In this document: piece by piece, positions 1-11,435 of the stretch
Layout: every line of letters begins with the position of its first letter
Numbering within the stretch: the first letter of the stretch is position 1
NCBI RefSeq assembly: GCF_030272615.1
Contig: NC_081409.1
Span: forward strand, 655,682,468-655,746,467
Direction: 5' to 3'
DNA: 64,000 nucleotides
DNA from: Cryptomeria japonica
Taxonomy: Eukaryota; Streptophyta; Pinopsida; Cupressales; Cupressaceae
Translations under genes and position numbers: made by a program
The notes under the pieces: generated by a model
Told to the model about the DNA's origin: nothing
Databases searched by the model: none
The model's input: the letters and a program-made list of their open reading frames with translations, nothing else

Positions 1-600
1 TTCATAGAAATGGTCTATTACAACACATATTTCAAGGATACCATCCAAAGAAGCGAGATTCTTGATTCCTTCCATCTCCTCTCATGCATCCATTATCTTC
101 CAAAAAGTGAGAAAAAGAAAAGAAAATAAAATGAAAAAAAGAGAAAGAAAATAAAAGTGAAAAATAAAAAAAATAGTAAAGAGAAAATAATTCGTCCACT
201 GGTGAAAAGTGGATGGAAACCACCTCGGTGGTGCCTTGGGAAAGTACCATGATGAAAACCTGGCAAACATGCATCATGCGTAATCCATTATCTTCTTGCA
301 CTATTCATTGGGGGCAAGCTCCATCCATGCTATCTTATCTGGCACATCCTCTATTATCCCTCATTCACTCTATATCCATAATTATCCCTTTTCAACCTTT
401 GATATTAACAAGATCAAGGATCTTTGCAATCTTCATGTGTCCTATGTATTGCACTTGATTCACACCCTTCAGCTCCTCTCCATTATTTTGGCCATTGCTT
501 GCTTCCATCCTTCATTACCACCTTTGATCTTGCTTATCCTATATGCGTCCAATCCAAACCTATCCCTTGATCTTGATCAAAACTAATGACAAAATGAAAA
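1..600 (+). mobile_element. Decayed 3' internal end of an LTR element (gypsy-like)
   Basis: No intact gene is present. The first ~345 bases align in the same orientation with 45095-45415: both contain the phrase TACCATGATGAAAA, the phrase TCATGCGTAATCCAT and a TTGGGGGCA polypurine-tract-like string (308-317 here, about 45374-45383 there). An A/G-rich stretch lies at 105-190. The short reading frames are low-complexity and not convincing. The polypurine string suggests the 3' end of the internal region of a plant Ty3/gypsy-like element, but no LTR boundary was found downstream. Confidence 0.45.
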
Positions 601-839
601 ACATGTTTAAAAAAAACTCTTGACATGTCCATTCCTTCAAAATTTATGACTCATTACATTGTATCCTCAGTTAAAATATTGCTATATCTTGTCCCTTTGC
701 TTGGATTGGCATGTTATCCTATTAAGAGGTAGTCCTTAAAAATCACATAAGCTTCCTCCATCATTCACTTATCCATTCATGTCCTGTTTATTCATTCATC
801 CACTCAAAATCACTTTTACCTTGCTAGACACTAGGGGCA

Positions 840-1090
840 AACATTAAAAAATCTTAAAAATCATAAAAAGTCTTTAAAAAAATTTAAAAAATCGTAAATG
901 TCCTGAAAAAATCATAAAAATCATAAAAATTTTAAATCATAAAAATCATTAAATATCCTAAAAAAATCATAACAATCATAAAATGTTCTGAAAAACTCAT
1001 AAAAATCATAAAAATGTCTTGAAAAAACCCTAAAGCTTAAAATATTTAAATATCATAAAAACCATAAAACTTCTCAACAAAATCTAAAAA
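840..1090. repeat. Degenerate AAAATCATAAAAA array
   Basis: Short units of the form (T)CATAAAAA(T/G)TC recur with small changes over about 250 bases. This is low-complexity sequence with no visible gene. Confidence 0.6.
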
Positions 1091-1830
1091 CATTGTGAAG
1101 ACACTAACACTTTGTACAAGCACAATCAAAACATTAAATAGACATAACAACATCTTAATGACTTATCAAACCTATAACCTTAATTGTGGACAAGAACCAT
1201 TTTGGCACAATGCATAATGTCTATTTGTTTGATTATGTCTTTTGATTGTTTCTCATTTTATCTTTGGTGACATGCCTTTTAGCTTTTCTGGGATGTCTCT
1301 AACTAGATATTTTGTCTCCAGGATATCTTTGATTAGAAAGGCGAGGATGGGGCATGTTCACCTACTTGTTGCTTATGGATTGTTCCTTAGTAATATGATG
1401 ACTCATCTTAGGACATGATTGTTTAAGATCATCGAGGACGTATGGGTCTCATGTGAATTGGGGCATTCCTTGATTGTCTGATGTGTTTTCCTACACGCAA
1501 TTGGTGTGTTGATTCATTTGGTTCTAATCTATATCTAGATGAGTTTATCCTTTTGCCATAATAAACTCGATTATGATTTAAGAACTTAAAAAAGAACAAG
1601 AATTCTCATCACTTTCATATCCTCTTTCTCATCATTCTTCTGTCTCATCACTTTTCACTTTTCATCACCCCTTTCATCTCTTCTTTTTTCATCACTTCTT
1701 TCATTATCTTCTTCATTCTTCTCATTGCAATGGGACCAATCAAATGCTTTATCCAATCGATGCATGTCTTTGAATCTTTAATCGCTTTATCAAATCAACC
1801 AACCCGCTTCTTGCAATCTCATGCCCCTAG

Positions 1831-1856
1831 ATCAATCAATCAATCAATCAATCAAT
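1831..1856. repeat. (ATCA)n microsatellite
   Basis: Six uninterrupted ATCA units lie within a wider ATCAATC-rich stretch. Confidence 0.85.
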
Positions 1857-2136
1857 CCTCGGATCACCTTATCTTGCGCTAGCATCAATCCTTATCGGCT
1901 TAATCAACTCATTCAACTTAATCAACTCACTCAACTTAATTAGCTTATCAACATGGCTATACTATTCATTTGCATCAATTGTTCAGTTACACCTCATCAA
2001 CTATGCATTTCCATCAAATGTACATCTCAACTTAATCACTTGCGCAATATCAATCATCCAATCTCCTTTTCATAATCTATTGAGAGATCAATCTCCATCA
2101 ATATGTTCAATCAATCTCTTGAGGGGGTATAACTAA

Positions 2137-3793
2137 TGAATCGTCACCCTTACTAGGATATCTCTGGGGCATATATCAGTAGATCATTTTTTTTAGATTT
2201 GAAACAATGCGATAGACTGCATTGTCTCAAAGAGGGGAAAAATGTTTGAGACAATGCAGACACAAAAAATTTCTATTAAAAAGTGTCTTCTTATCAAATC
2301 TCAATTTTTTTAATCATCATCAAGGTGGATCCATTATATTATTAATTCCTCATTTTCCATTATACTATTCACTATATTAATATTCATATCTATATTTCAT
2401 TATCTCTGTTATCCATTCATTCTCCATTATTTTATTAATGTATTCATATCATTAATTCATTAAATCCATTAAATAAAAATATATTTCATTATTTATCCAT
2501 TCTATGTATTTAAAATAAACAATAAGCACTCCTTACCACTTACCATTTTCCATTACCACTCATCTTCTCTCAAGTTGCCACTCATTCTTCCTATACCACT
2601 AATCTCTTGTTATCCCATATTCATCCTGACGCATGATTTATCCTTGAGAACTTCTATTTAATCCAACCCCTCTCTCATTTCAAATCATCTAGCGTTTAGT
2701 TCATCTTTTTCATTTTTCTTTCTTGTTATCTCACATTTCACTTTCTCTTTCAATCATCTTGCATTTTGAATATTCATTTCCTCATAGCCTTTTGTGTGTG
2801 CTTCTAAGAGAAATATTGCTACAAAACACAAAATCTTGAGGAATAGGAGTGCAATGGAGTAGGTTTTAAATTGCATGCATTTGTCTTTTAGATTATATAT
2901 TTGTACTTGCATGTGTGTGATTTGCAGGAACTCCATTGTGGAAGTTGGAAATTTTGGATCTTTGATTTGAACCCATTTCCTCCATCTTCGTCTCACCCTT
3001 ACCAAGATATCTTTGGGGCATATATTAGTTGATCAATTTTTTTCTTTGAAATAACACGATAGGTTGCATTGTCTCAAAGAGGAGCAAAATGTAGACACAT
3101 AATTTTTTTAATTAAAGTTGTCCTCATATTTAATCTTAATTTTTCCCAATCATCAACAAGTGGATCCATATTATATGATGTTCCTATTATCCATTATTTA
3201 TTTCTCATTATTCTATATTTCATTATAACATAATATTCATATCATAATATATCATTTCATTATTCTTCATTACCTCATAATACTCATATTATATTATTCT
3301 TCATTTAATCCATTAATATATTCTATTATTAATCAATTTTCCAAATCTCCTACATATCAAACTTCATTTTCTATTTATCACCTCCCACTCATATCCATTT
3401 CATCCACTTATTGAATGTGGGATAAACACTCTTCATTTCTACATCAATCCTTTATCCCACATTTGTCTTGATATTGGATTCACCCTTGACGACAACTAGA
3501 AAAACTCAACCCCCTCTCTAATTTGAGGCTATCTAGAAATCTAGCAATTAGCTCACTCTTGTGCTCTTGCATTTCTCAAGCTTTCTTCATTTTCATTGCT
3601 TATTTTATTTTTCATTTTAAATCTCCAATAAATCATAGCTTCTTGTGTGTGCTTCTAAGAGACGTGTTACTTACACAAGATCTTTATTTAAGGAGTGCAA
3701 TGGAGTAGGTTTTATATCATGCATGTGTGTGTTTTAGTTTAAATTTGCATGTATGTTACTGACATGTACTTCATTGTGGATGTTGGAAGTTTG
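2137..3793. repeat. Tandem duplication of an ~856-bp repeat unit
   Basis: Unit 1 (2137-2992) and unit 2 (2993 onward) start alike (TCACCCTTAC, then GGGGCATATAT, then TTGCATTGTCTCAAAGAGG) and both end in CCATTTCCTCCATCTT. Unit 2 is interrupted by copia A at 3793/11436 and finishes at about 11475. Both units are AT-rich, with no coding potential beyond short chance frames. They may be tandem LTR fragments; no TG...CA boundaries were found. Confidence 0.7.
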
Positions 3794-5304
3794 TGATAGT
3801 TCTGATACTAAATGTTTAGTACAGATGCCAAGCTAACAAGATAAGAGGGGGGGGGTGAATCATACAAACTTAATCTTGCATAAAATCAACAAATTCAACC
3901 TTAGTAACCTTATCAGAAAAACTGTAAAGCATGCAAACTCATAAACAGATAAGATCACAAAACATATAACACCAAATTTAACATGGAATCCCAAATAGGG
4001 AAAAAACACTATGGGATTTCTGACCCACTAAGAAATATACTCTTCCAAAGTATGCTCGGTTAAAAGCAAATCATGTTAAAGATTACAAACACATTGCTAG
4101 ATGTGACCCAGTTAAGGTATTTCCCTTAGATCTGTTAGGATCTTCACCTTATTAGAGGTGACCTTGTTAAAGGATTTCAAACACTCAATCTGAATGTCAC
4201 CTTGCTAGAGGGTTTTACAAATAAGACTGTTAAGTCCACTCGGTTAAGAGATTTTCTATTACTTCACAAAATAACAATAATAAAATATATCTGCAACTTC
4301 ACATCTAAGAATGGTAAAGCAGATTCTTATTTGCTCAATACAATCTAGTCATAGGACTTATCGTGTCCCTCTGCTAGGCTCTATACTCTATTATCAAAAC
4401 AGGTCTTCAAGCTTCAGTGCTCGGTAATCACTATGTAGCATCCATATGCTTACACTTGCCCGCATACATTGTTTATCAACAATTCCTTATTTATAAACAA
4501 TTTGCCAACCGCTTAATCTCCTTGATCACATTTCCCATGATCAATCATAGCCATCAGATCTTCAATATTGACCAGGTTCAATGTATCCTTCGATTTGAAA
4601 ATGTTTTACCTCGCCTTGGAACTTGCATACATTTCTTGGAACTTGTGCTATGGTATTGTGGTTCAATCTGAGTTGTAGATCTTCCTGCCGATATTTTATT
4701 TCCATAGATCCTTAACAAACTTCATGCACGACTTACTAATCATTTAATCAACTCCAACTCATCAGCTTCCTTCATTAAATAACGCATTCAATCATTTAAT
4801 GCATTCTGTTATTACTCAGTTGCAACTCGGTAAATACTAAACTTCACTCGGTAGACATTCTGCCTTCATTAACCGATAGCGATAACCTTAGGGTTTACCA
4901 ACTAGGTTCCTTAGGGTTTATTGACTAGGTTCTTTGCTCGGTAACATAGTATAGTATTAACCTTACAATCAATAACATATGTAGGATATCAAAACAATCT
5001 AAACATCATGATATCATCATTGTCTAACTCGGTAATAGTTGCCCATTGAATAACTTATTCCTCCCCTTATTCATCACATTCTTTTTTGTGTCTTTTATCG
5101 ACATCTAAACTCTTTTCAAAACATACTTCTTAAGATATGGCAACATCATACTGAATCAGAAAATCAATTTCTTGACATCAATGACAAAATAATAATATTA
5201 AGACAATGAACATCCTTAATCAATTATATCCATAATCATCAACAACCTTCTTAATATCCTTATTGAAATGCCAACAATCTCTCATTGTAATTGGAATGCC
5301 AACA
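3794..5304 (-). repeat. 3' LTR of copia A
   Basis: This 1511-bp repeat matches 9922-11435. On the minus strand it begins TGTTGGCATTCC right after the polypurine tract and ends CAGAACTATCA. Near its U5 end is a 9-base C run on the minus strand (G run on plus, about 3847-3855) that is 15 bases long in the other LTR. Confidence 0.93.
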
Positions 5305-5318
5305 ATCTCCCCCTTTGG
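5305..5318 (-). promoter_or_regulatory. Polypurine tract of copia A
   Basis: On the minus strand this reads CCAAAGGGGGAGAT and abuts the TGTTGG start of the 3' LTR. The same sequence sits at the same place in copia B and in element D1. Confidence 0.9.
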
Positions 5319-5675
5319 CATTGATGGAAAAACCAAATTGATTTGACCTAAGTGATTCGGATTGCTGTGAAATTCTGAAATGCTAAAATGCTCTCCTCCT
5401 GTCATTAGTCTTCTCCCCCATACATTAGTCTTCTCCCCCTTTGACAACAATGCCAAAAATGAAAGAGAATTAAAACATAATTCCTTCCACTGAGAAGTGA
5501 ATTCCTTGCTGTTATGTATCAACTTAGTCTTGGTCAGAGCATTTTGTATTCAATTCCTATTCCCTATTGTTGTTTCCTGCACACCTTTAGAAAACCTCCT
5601 AAAGTGTGTAAATCAACATCAACTCTTAAAAGATATTTTGTAGAGTCATCGAATTGATGCTTTCACTGAACTCGG
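5319..5675. other. Non-coding 3' internal region of copia A
   Basis: This lies between the end of the RNase H frame and the polypurine tract. It contains further CCCCCTTTG-type (minus-strand CAAAGGGGG) PPT-like words near 5405-5450. No gene is seen. Confidence 0.6.
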
Positions 5676-6230
5676 TTAGTGAATGAAAGATAGGGGTAGG
5701 ACCCCTAACTGACTTCTGAGATACTCAAAAGTGTCCCTTGGTAGTGGCTTGGTGAAGATATCTGCTATTTGTTCCTTTGTGCTAACATACTCCAACACCA
5801 CTTTCTTCTCTTGAACTTCTTCTCTAAGATAATGATACTTGATAGAGATGTGCTTTGTCTTAGAGGGCATAACAGGATTATTTCAAATGTTTATGGCACT
5901 AGTATTGTCACAGAATATAGTTGCTAGCTTGGTAACTTGCTCATTTATGCCTTCCAATAGTTGTTTGATCCATGCTATATTGGTGCAATTCAATGTTGTA
6001 GCAACATATTCAGCTTTTGTTGTTGACTGTGAAACACATCCTTGTTTCTTGTTAAGCCAACTCACTAGTCTTTCTCCTAAAAAGAAAGCTCCTCCACTTG
6101 TTCTTTTTCTGTCATCAATGTTGCCTACCTAATCAGCATCAGTATAAACTTTTAAATCAAAGATATTTCCTTTCCGATATACTAAGCCATAATCTTCAGT
6201 GCCTTTCAAGTATCTGAAAATTCTTTTGAT
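5676..6230 (-). pseudogene. copia A RNase H (end of pol), broken
   Basis: This is the C-terminal RNase H part of the Ty1/copia polyprotein. After a frameshift near 6230 the minus strand reads RYLKGT, then YTDAD followed by a stop where copia RNases H usually have Trp. Next come RTSGGAFFLG, then SQSTTKAEYVA and the conserved TKHISIKYHYLRE and ADIFTKPLP motifs before the terminal stop at 5676. A further in-frame TGA falls near 5883. The frame is one step off from the upstream pol frame, so the polyprotein cannot be read through. The domain assignment is firm; activity is very unlikely. Confidence 0.9.
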
Positions 6231-7236
6231 TGTTGTCATGTGTGTGTTCCTTGGGATCTGTAGAGAATTTTGCAACTATACCTACTGCATGTGCTATATC
6301 TGGCCTGCTATGAACAACATATTGCAAATTTCCAATCATAGATCTGTAAAGTGTCTCATCAACAGATGCAGATTCATCATTCTTTGATAGTTTACAGTTG
6401 GTAGTCATAGGAGTACTTACTGGTTTTGAATCCTCCATTCCAAATTTCTTCAAGATTTCCTTTATGTACTTGGATTGGGTAATGAAAATCTCATCTTTCA
6501 TTTGCAGTATCTGTAAACCTATAAAATACTTTATCTCACCGATTAATGACATCTCAAATTCTTTGCTCATTTCATTTCCAAAATTCTTGCATAAGGAGTC
6601 ATTCCCACAAAAGATAATATCATCAACAAATATGGTTGAGATCAATATTCCATTTTCATCATTCTTCATGTACATATTGTTGTTTTCACTTGTTCTTATA
6701 AAACCAATTTTGATCAAATATGAGTGCAATCTCTCATACCATGCTCTAGGTGCTTGTTTTAAACCATATAAAGCTTTGTTCAATTTACATACCTGATCAT
6801 TATTTTCTCCTTCAACAAATCCTTCAGGTTGTTCAATGAAAACTTCTTCTTCTAATATACCATTCAAAAATGCAGATTTGACATCCATTTGATATACCTT
6901 GAAATTTTTGTAAGCAGCATATGCCAACAATGTTCTTACTCCTTCAAGTCTTGCCACAGGTGCAAAAGTCTCACCATAATCAATTCCTTCTTCTTGAGCA
7001 TAACCTTTGCAAACTAGTCTTGCTTTATTTTGAATGACCTCACCTTTTTCATTCAGCTTGTTTTTGAAAATCCACTTTGTACTGATTACATTTTTGTCCT
7101 TCAGTCTTGGGACCACTGTCCATGTGTCATTCTTCTTGATTTGATCAATCTCTTCTATCATAGCATTTATCCAATCTTCACTGTTAAATGCCTCTTTCAC
7201 TATCCTCGATTCAAATTCAGATATCAAACATGTGTT
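6196..7236 (-). pseudogene. copia A reverse transcriptase segment of pol
   Basis: The 343-codon frame has the standard Ty1/copia RT signature: [67 protein letters not shown] and the catalytic FVDDIIF box, then RPDIAHAVG. It makes DNA from the element's RNA template. It is in the same frame as the gag-integrase segment upstream, separated by a TAG at about 7237-7239, and loses frame near 6230, before the RNase H part. The catalytic Asp pair is intact but the reading frame is not. Confidence 0.93.
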
Positions 7237-7737
7237 CTATCTCAGTTTGTTCCTTGTCATCACTGGATCATTCTTATCTCCTATAATCTGACTTGATGCA
7301 TGATTCCTTTTGACATACTTGGCTAATACAGGCTCGGTAGGCTCTGTATGTTCTTCTTCATCACTCGGTAACTGGATTTTCTCTTCATTTTCTTTAGCAG
7401 TCTTCTTGGTAGGACTTCTCGATTGAACATGGACAAATCCTTCATAATCTTCTGGTTCTTTGGAGTTTCCTTCATCATTTCTTTCTGCAAATTCATCAAT
7501 TTTCACATTTGCACTTTCTACTATTTTGTTAGATGATTTGATCAGACATTTAAATGCTTTGCTTCTAGAAGAATAACCTAGAAATGTTCCTTCTTCACTT
7601 TTCTGATCAAACTTACCATTTCTATCATCTTTGTGAATATAGCATCTACTTCCAAAGATTTTAAAATAACTTACATTAGGTTTCTCGTCATACCAGATTT
7701 CATAAGGTGTCTTCAAAGTTCATTTCTTCAATTGTAC
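7237..7737 (-). pseudogene. copia A integrase C-terminal/linker segment
   Basis: The frame reads KTPYEIWYDEKPNVSYFKIFG, GSRCYIH and GTFLGYSSRSKAF, the conserved C-terminal integrase module of Ty1/copia elements. An acidic, Glu/Pro-rich linker leads to reverse transcriptase. It is in phase with the 7738-9855 frame but separated from it by two TGA codons about 18 bases apart, where related elements have sense codons. One stop would be explained by CGA to TGA and the other by GGA to TGA, which is inference from the family pattern. Confidence 0.88.
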
Positions 7738-9855
7738 TCAGTTCAGGGTGTAAACTGTTGTGCTTATTGCTTCTCTCCAAAATGTTTGTGGCACTTTCTT
7801 TTCAATCATCAGGGTTCTGGCACAATCCACAATAGATCTGTTTCTTCTCTTAGCTATTCCATTTTGTTGTGGAGTTCTCGATGCAGAGACTTGTCTTTTT
7901 ATACCATGATCATTGCAGAATAAGTTGAACTCATCAAATGTGAACTCCCCTCCTCTATCAGATCTAAGATATTTCAACTGTCTTCCTGTTTCATTTTCAA
8001 CTCTTGCCTTGTACCATTTAAACATTTGAAAAGCTTCTGATTTTTCTTTTAAAAACATTACTGACATCATCCTTGAGTAATCATCCACAAATGATATGAA
8101 ATATTTATCACCATAATAACTCTGAACTTTCATAGGACCACAAAGATCAGTATGCACAAGATCTAAAATTCCCTTAGAATTGTAGGACTTACTTGTAAAG
8201 CTTGATCTTGTCATCTTACCCATCTGGCATCCTCGGCACATAGCATTCTCAGGTTTTTCAAGACTCGGTAGACCTCTTACTCGGTGCTTCTTGCTTATTT
8301 TGATCAAATTATCAAAATTTACATGACAAAACCTTTTATGCCATAACCAGGTATCATCTATCTTCTCATATAGACACTTATTCCAAGTTGAGTCAAGGTG
8401 AAATGTGTTACCTTTTGTTTGTGTCCCGGTAGCAGCTAACTTTCCATGCTTGTCATGAACTTTGACAATTCCTTTCTGAAATTCTATTCGGTAACCTGTG
8501 TTGTTTAGTTGTGCTACACTCAACAAATTGTATTTCAAACCTTCAACCCAATAAACATCATTACATTTAGCATTGTCAAGAAGTGTTATGGATCCTTTAC
8601 CTCTTACCGGACATGGTGCATCATTACCAAATCTTACATAGCCTCCATCATAGTCTTCTAATATAACAAACTTGTGTTTATCACCTGTCATATGATGTGA
8701 ACATCCACTATCTATGATCCAAGAATCATTTTTACTTATTTGAGATAGAAGGGCTTTTTCTTCATACCTTTCTTCATCTGATCCATCTTTGATAGCCACA
8801 TAAACAACTTCCTCTGTATCAGTTTCATCTAATTTATCATCATTAGATTCCTCATCAGCTATTAGGCATGTCTTTTTATCTCTTCTTCTGAAGTCTCGGT
8901 GTCCTCTGTAATGATTATCTTTCTGTCTGTCATCTCGATAATCTCTCTTTTCACTAGATTCTTTGTCAAGACAACTAGAAGCCATATGTCCAATTCTATC
9001 ACATTTCAAACATTTCAAAGGCAACTTTCCTTTGTACTTACCTTTTCCTCTCGGTAGCCTTCTGGTTAATAGTGCTTCAAACTCTTCTTGCTTTCTGATT
9101 CCCTCATATAGTTTGTGTACCTCCTCCATGTTTTTGTGAAATCTTTCACTTGCTCCACTGTGATTCCCTTCAGAGTACTTATACTTTCTATCATTGTAAT
9201 CATCAGATTCATCAAGATGGAAAGAACTAAATGCAGACTCAACTTTATTTACCGATGACCCACTGTTATCAAAGTTACTTAACTCAAATGCATGTAGCTT
9301 ACCAATAGTAGCATCTAAAGAAACTGACATATTGGGTACAGACCTCAATTCATTGATTGCAGATACTCGGATTGCATAAGTTGGTAGAAGGGTTCTTAAT
9401 AACTTACTTGTTACATCCTTTTCTTCAATAGTTCCTCCTGCTCCTTTGATTTGATTGACAATCTCCTTTAGTCTTGTATTGTACTGGGTTATGTTTTCAC
9501 CATCATTCATCCTCATAGATTCAAGTTGTCCTCTTAGAATATCCACTTTTTCTCTTTGAACATGTTCATCTCCACCATACACGGATATGAGCTTATCCCA
9601 CATTACCTTTGCATCATTGCAACCTTCTAGATCATTAAACTCTAAGTCAGTCAATGCAGATGTTATTTCAATCATTGCTTGGATATGATTTGCCTTTATT
9701 TCTTCCATTGTCAATGGATAGGTGCTCAATGTGATGAAATTATTCTCCAGATAATATACAACATATTCTCCAACTCTTGATAAGTGCAACTTCATCCTTT
9801 TCTGCCATGTAGAGAAACTTGACTTGTTCAGCTTCAGTGCATCCCTTTTATACAT
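7738..9855 (-). pseudogene. copia A gag-protease-integrase segment
   Basis: This 705-codon open frame starts MYKRDALKLNK, about 50 bases after the PBS. Residues ~1-240 are a copia-type gag (STWQKRMKLHLSRVG; gag core around 60-200). One CCHC knuckle, CLKCDRIGHMASSC, lies near 283-296. The protease motif WIIDSGCSHHMTG is near 380. The GAG-pre-integrase zinc finger has HKRFCHVNF and CRGCQMGK (about 510-545). The integrase core has HTDLCGP and FVDDYSRM. The position of the third catalytic acid reads NGIAKRRN, so the expected Glu is Lys (AAG). The frame ends at a premature TGA and needs downstream segments to complete pol, so I call it a pseudogene despite its length. Confidence 0.92.
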
Positions 9856-9907
9856 CTTTGGATCTTTTCCTCAATTACCTTTAAAAATTTTTCTTCCGGA
9901 GTTCAAA

Positions 9908-9921
9908 GCTCTGATACCAAT
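9908..9921 (-). promoter_or_regulatory. Primer-binding site of copia A
   Basis: On the minus strand ATTGGTATCAGAGC directly follows the 5' LTR end (ACTATCA). TGGTATCAGAGC is the standard complement of plant initiator-Met tRNA. Confidence 0.92.
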
Positions 9922-11435
9922 TGATAGTTCTGATACTAAATGTTTAGTACAGATGCAAAGCTAACAAGATAAGGGGGGGGGGGGGGGTGAATCATACAAA
10001 CTTAATCTTGCATAAAATCAACAGATTTAACCTCGGTAACCTTATCAAAAAAATTGTAAAGCATGCAAACTCATAAACAGATAAGATCACAAAACATACA
10101 ACGCCAGATTTAACATGGAAACCCAAATAGGGAAAAACCACTGTGGGATTTCGGACCCACTAAGAAATATACTCTTCTAGAGTATGCTCGGTTAAAAGAA
10201 AATCATATTAAAGATTACAAACACATTGCTAGATGTGACCCGGTTAAGGGATTTCCCTCAGATCTATTAGGATCTTCACCTTGTTAGAGGTGACCTTGTT
10301 AAAGGATTTCAAACACTCAATCTAAATGTCACCTTGCTAGAGGGTTTTACAAATAAGATAGTTAAGTCCACTTGGTTAAGAGATTTTCTATTACTTCACA
10401 AAATAACAGTAATAAAATATATCTGCAACTTCACATCTAAGAATGCTAAAGCAGATTCTTATTTGCTCAATACAATCTAGTCATAGGACTTATCTTGTCC
10501 CTCTACTGGGCTCTATACTCTGTTATCAAAACAGGTCTTCAAGCTTCAGTGCTCGGTAATCACTATGTAGCATCCCTATGCTTACACTTGCCCACATACA
10601 TTGTTTATCAACAATTCCTTATTTATAAACAATTTGCCAACCGCTTAATCTCCTTGATCACATTTCCCATGATCAATCATAGCCATTAGATCTTCAATAT
10701 TGACCAGGTTCAATGTATCCTTCGATTTGAAAATGTTTTACCTCGCCTTGGAACTTGCATACATTTCTTGGAACTTGTGCTAAGGTATTGCGATTCAATC
10801 TAAGTTGTAGATCTTCCTGTCGATATTTTATTGGCATAGATCCTCAACAAACTTCATGCATGGCTTACTAATCATTTAATCAACTCCAGCTCATTATCTT
10901 CCTTCATTAAATAACGCATTCAATCATTTAATGCATTTTTTTATTACTCGGTTGCAACTCGATAAATACTAAACTTCACTCGGTAGACATTTCACCTTCA
11001 TTAACCGATAGCGATAACCTTAGGGTTTACCAACTAGGTTCCTTAGGGTTTACTAACTAGGTCTTTGCTTGGTAACATAGTATAGTATTAACCTTACAAT
11101 CAATAACATATGTAGGATATCAAAACAATCTAAACATCATGATCTCATCATTGTCTAACTCGGTAATAGTTGCCCATTGAATAACTTATTCCTCCCCTTA
11201 TTCATCACATTCTTTTCTGTGTCTTTTACCGACATCTAAACTCATTTCAAAACATACTTCTTAAGATATGGAAACATCATACTGAATCAGAAAATCAATT
11301 TCTTGACATCAATGACAAAATAATAATATTAAGACAGTGAACATCCTTAATCAATTATATCCATAATCATCAACAACCTTCTCAATATCCTTATTGAAAT
11401 GCCAACAATCTCTCATTGTAATTGGAATGCCAACA
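9922..11435 (-). repeat. 5' LTR of copia A
   Basis: This 1514-bp repeat matches 3794-5304 with scattered substitutions. It would hold the element's promoter. It contains a minus-strand block with a run of T followed by CCCTATTTGGGTTTCCATGT (plus about 10110-10145), similar to blocks in the LTRs of copia B, D1 and D2. The G run at 9973-9987 (plus strand) is 15 bases. Confidence 0.93.

Larger units (their letters stand above)
601..2136. other. Gene-free AT-rich repeat-derived stretch
   Basis: No coding signal is seen. 840-1090 is a degenerate array of AAAATCATAAAAA-type units. 1590-1720 is pyrimidine-rich with repeated TCATC. 1745-2110 is full of ATCAATC-type words. The texture resembles the LTR of the element around 46337-47795, so this is probably decayed LTR sequence, but no boundaries can be set. 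Confidence 0.4.
3794..11435 (-). mobile_element. Full-length Ty1/copia retrotransposon (copia A)
   Basis: This is a 7.6-kb element on the minus strand. Near-equal LTRs lie at 3794-5304 and 9922-11435, each starting TGTTGGCATT and ending ACTATCA on the minus strand. The 5-bp TSD GTTTG is at 3789-3793 and 11436-11440. The primer-binding site (PBS) follows the 5' LTR and the polypurine tract (PPT) precedes the 3' LTR. The internal domain order is gag, protease, integrase, reverse transcriptase, RNase H, which is the Ty1/copia order. In-frame stops and one frameshift make it defective. It interrupts unit 2 of the 2137-3793 tandem repeat. The RT phrase SAFLNG and the PPT are compatible with a SIRE-like lineage, which is inference. 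Confidence 0.95.

Noticed and set aside
9973-9987. G-quadruplex at the G run
   Set aside because: A single homopolymer in an LTR whose length differs between copies. No four separate G tracts, and run length may be a sequencing artefact.
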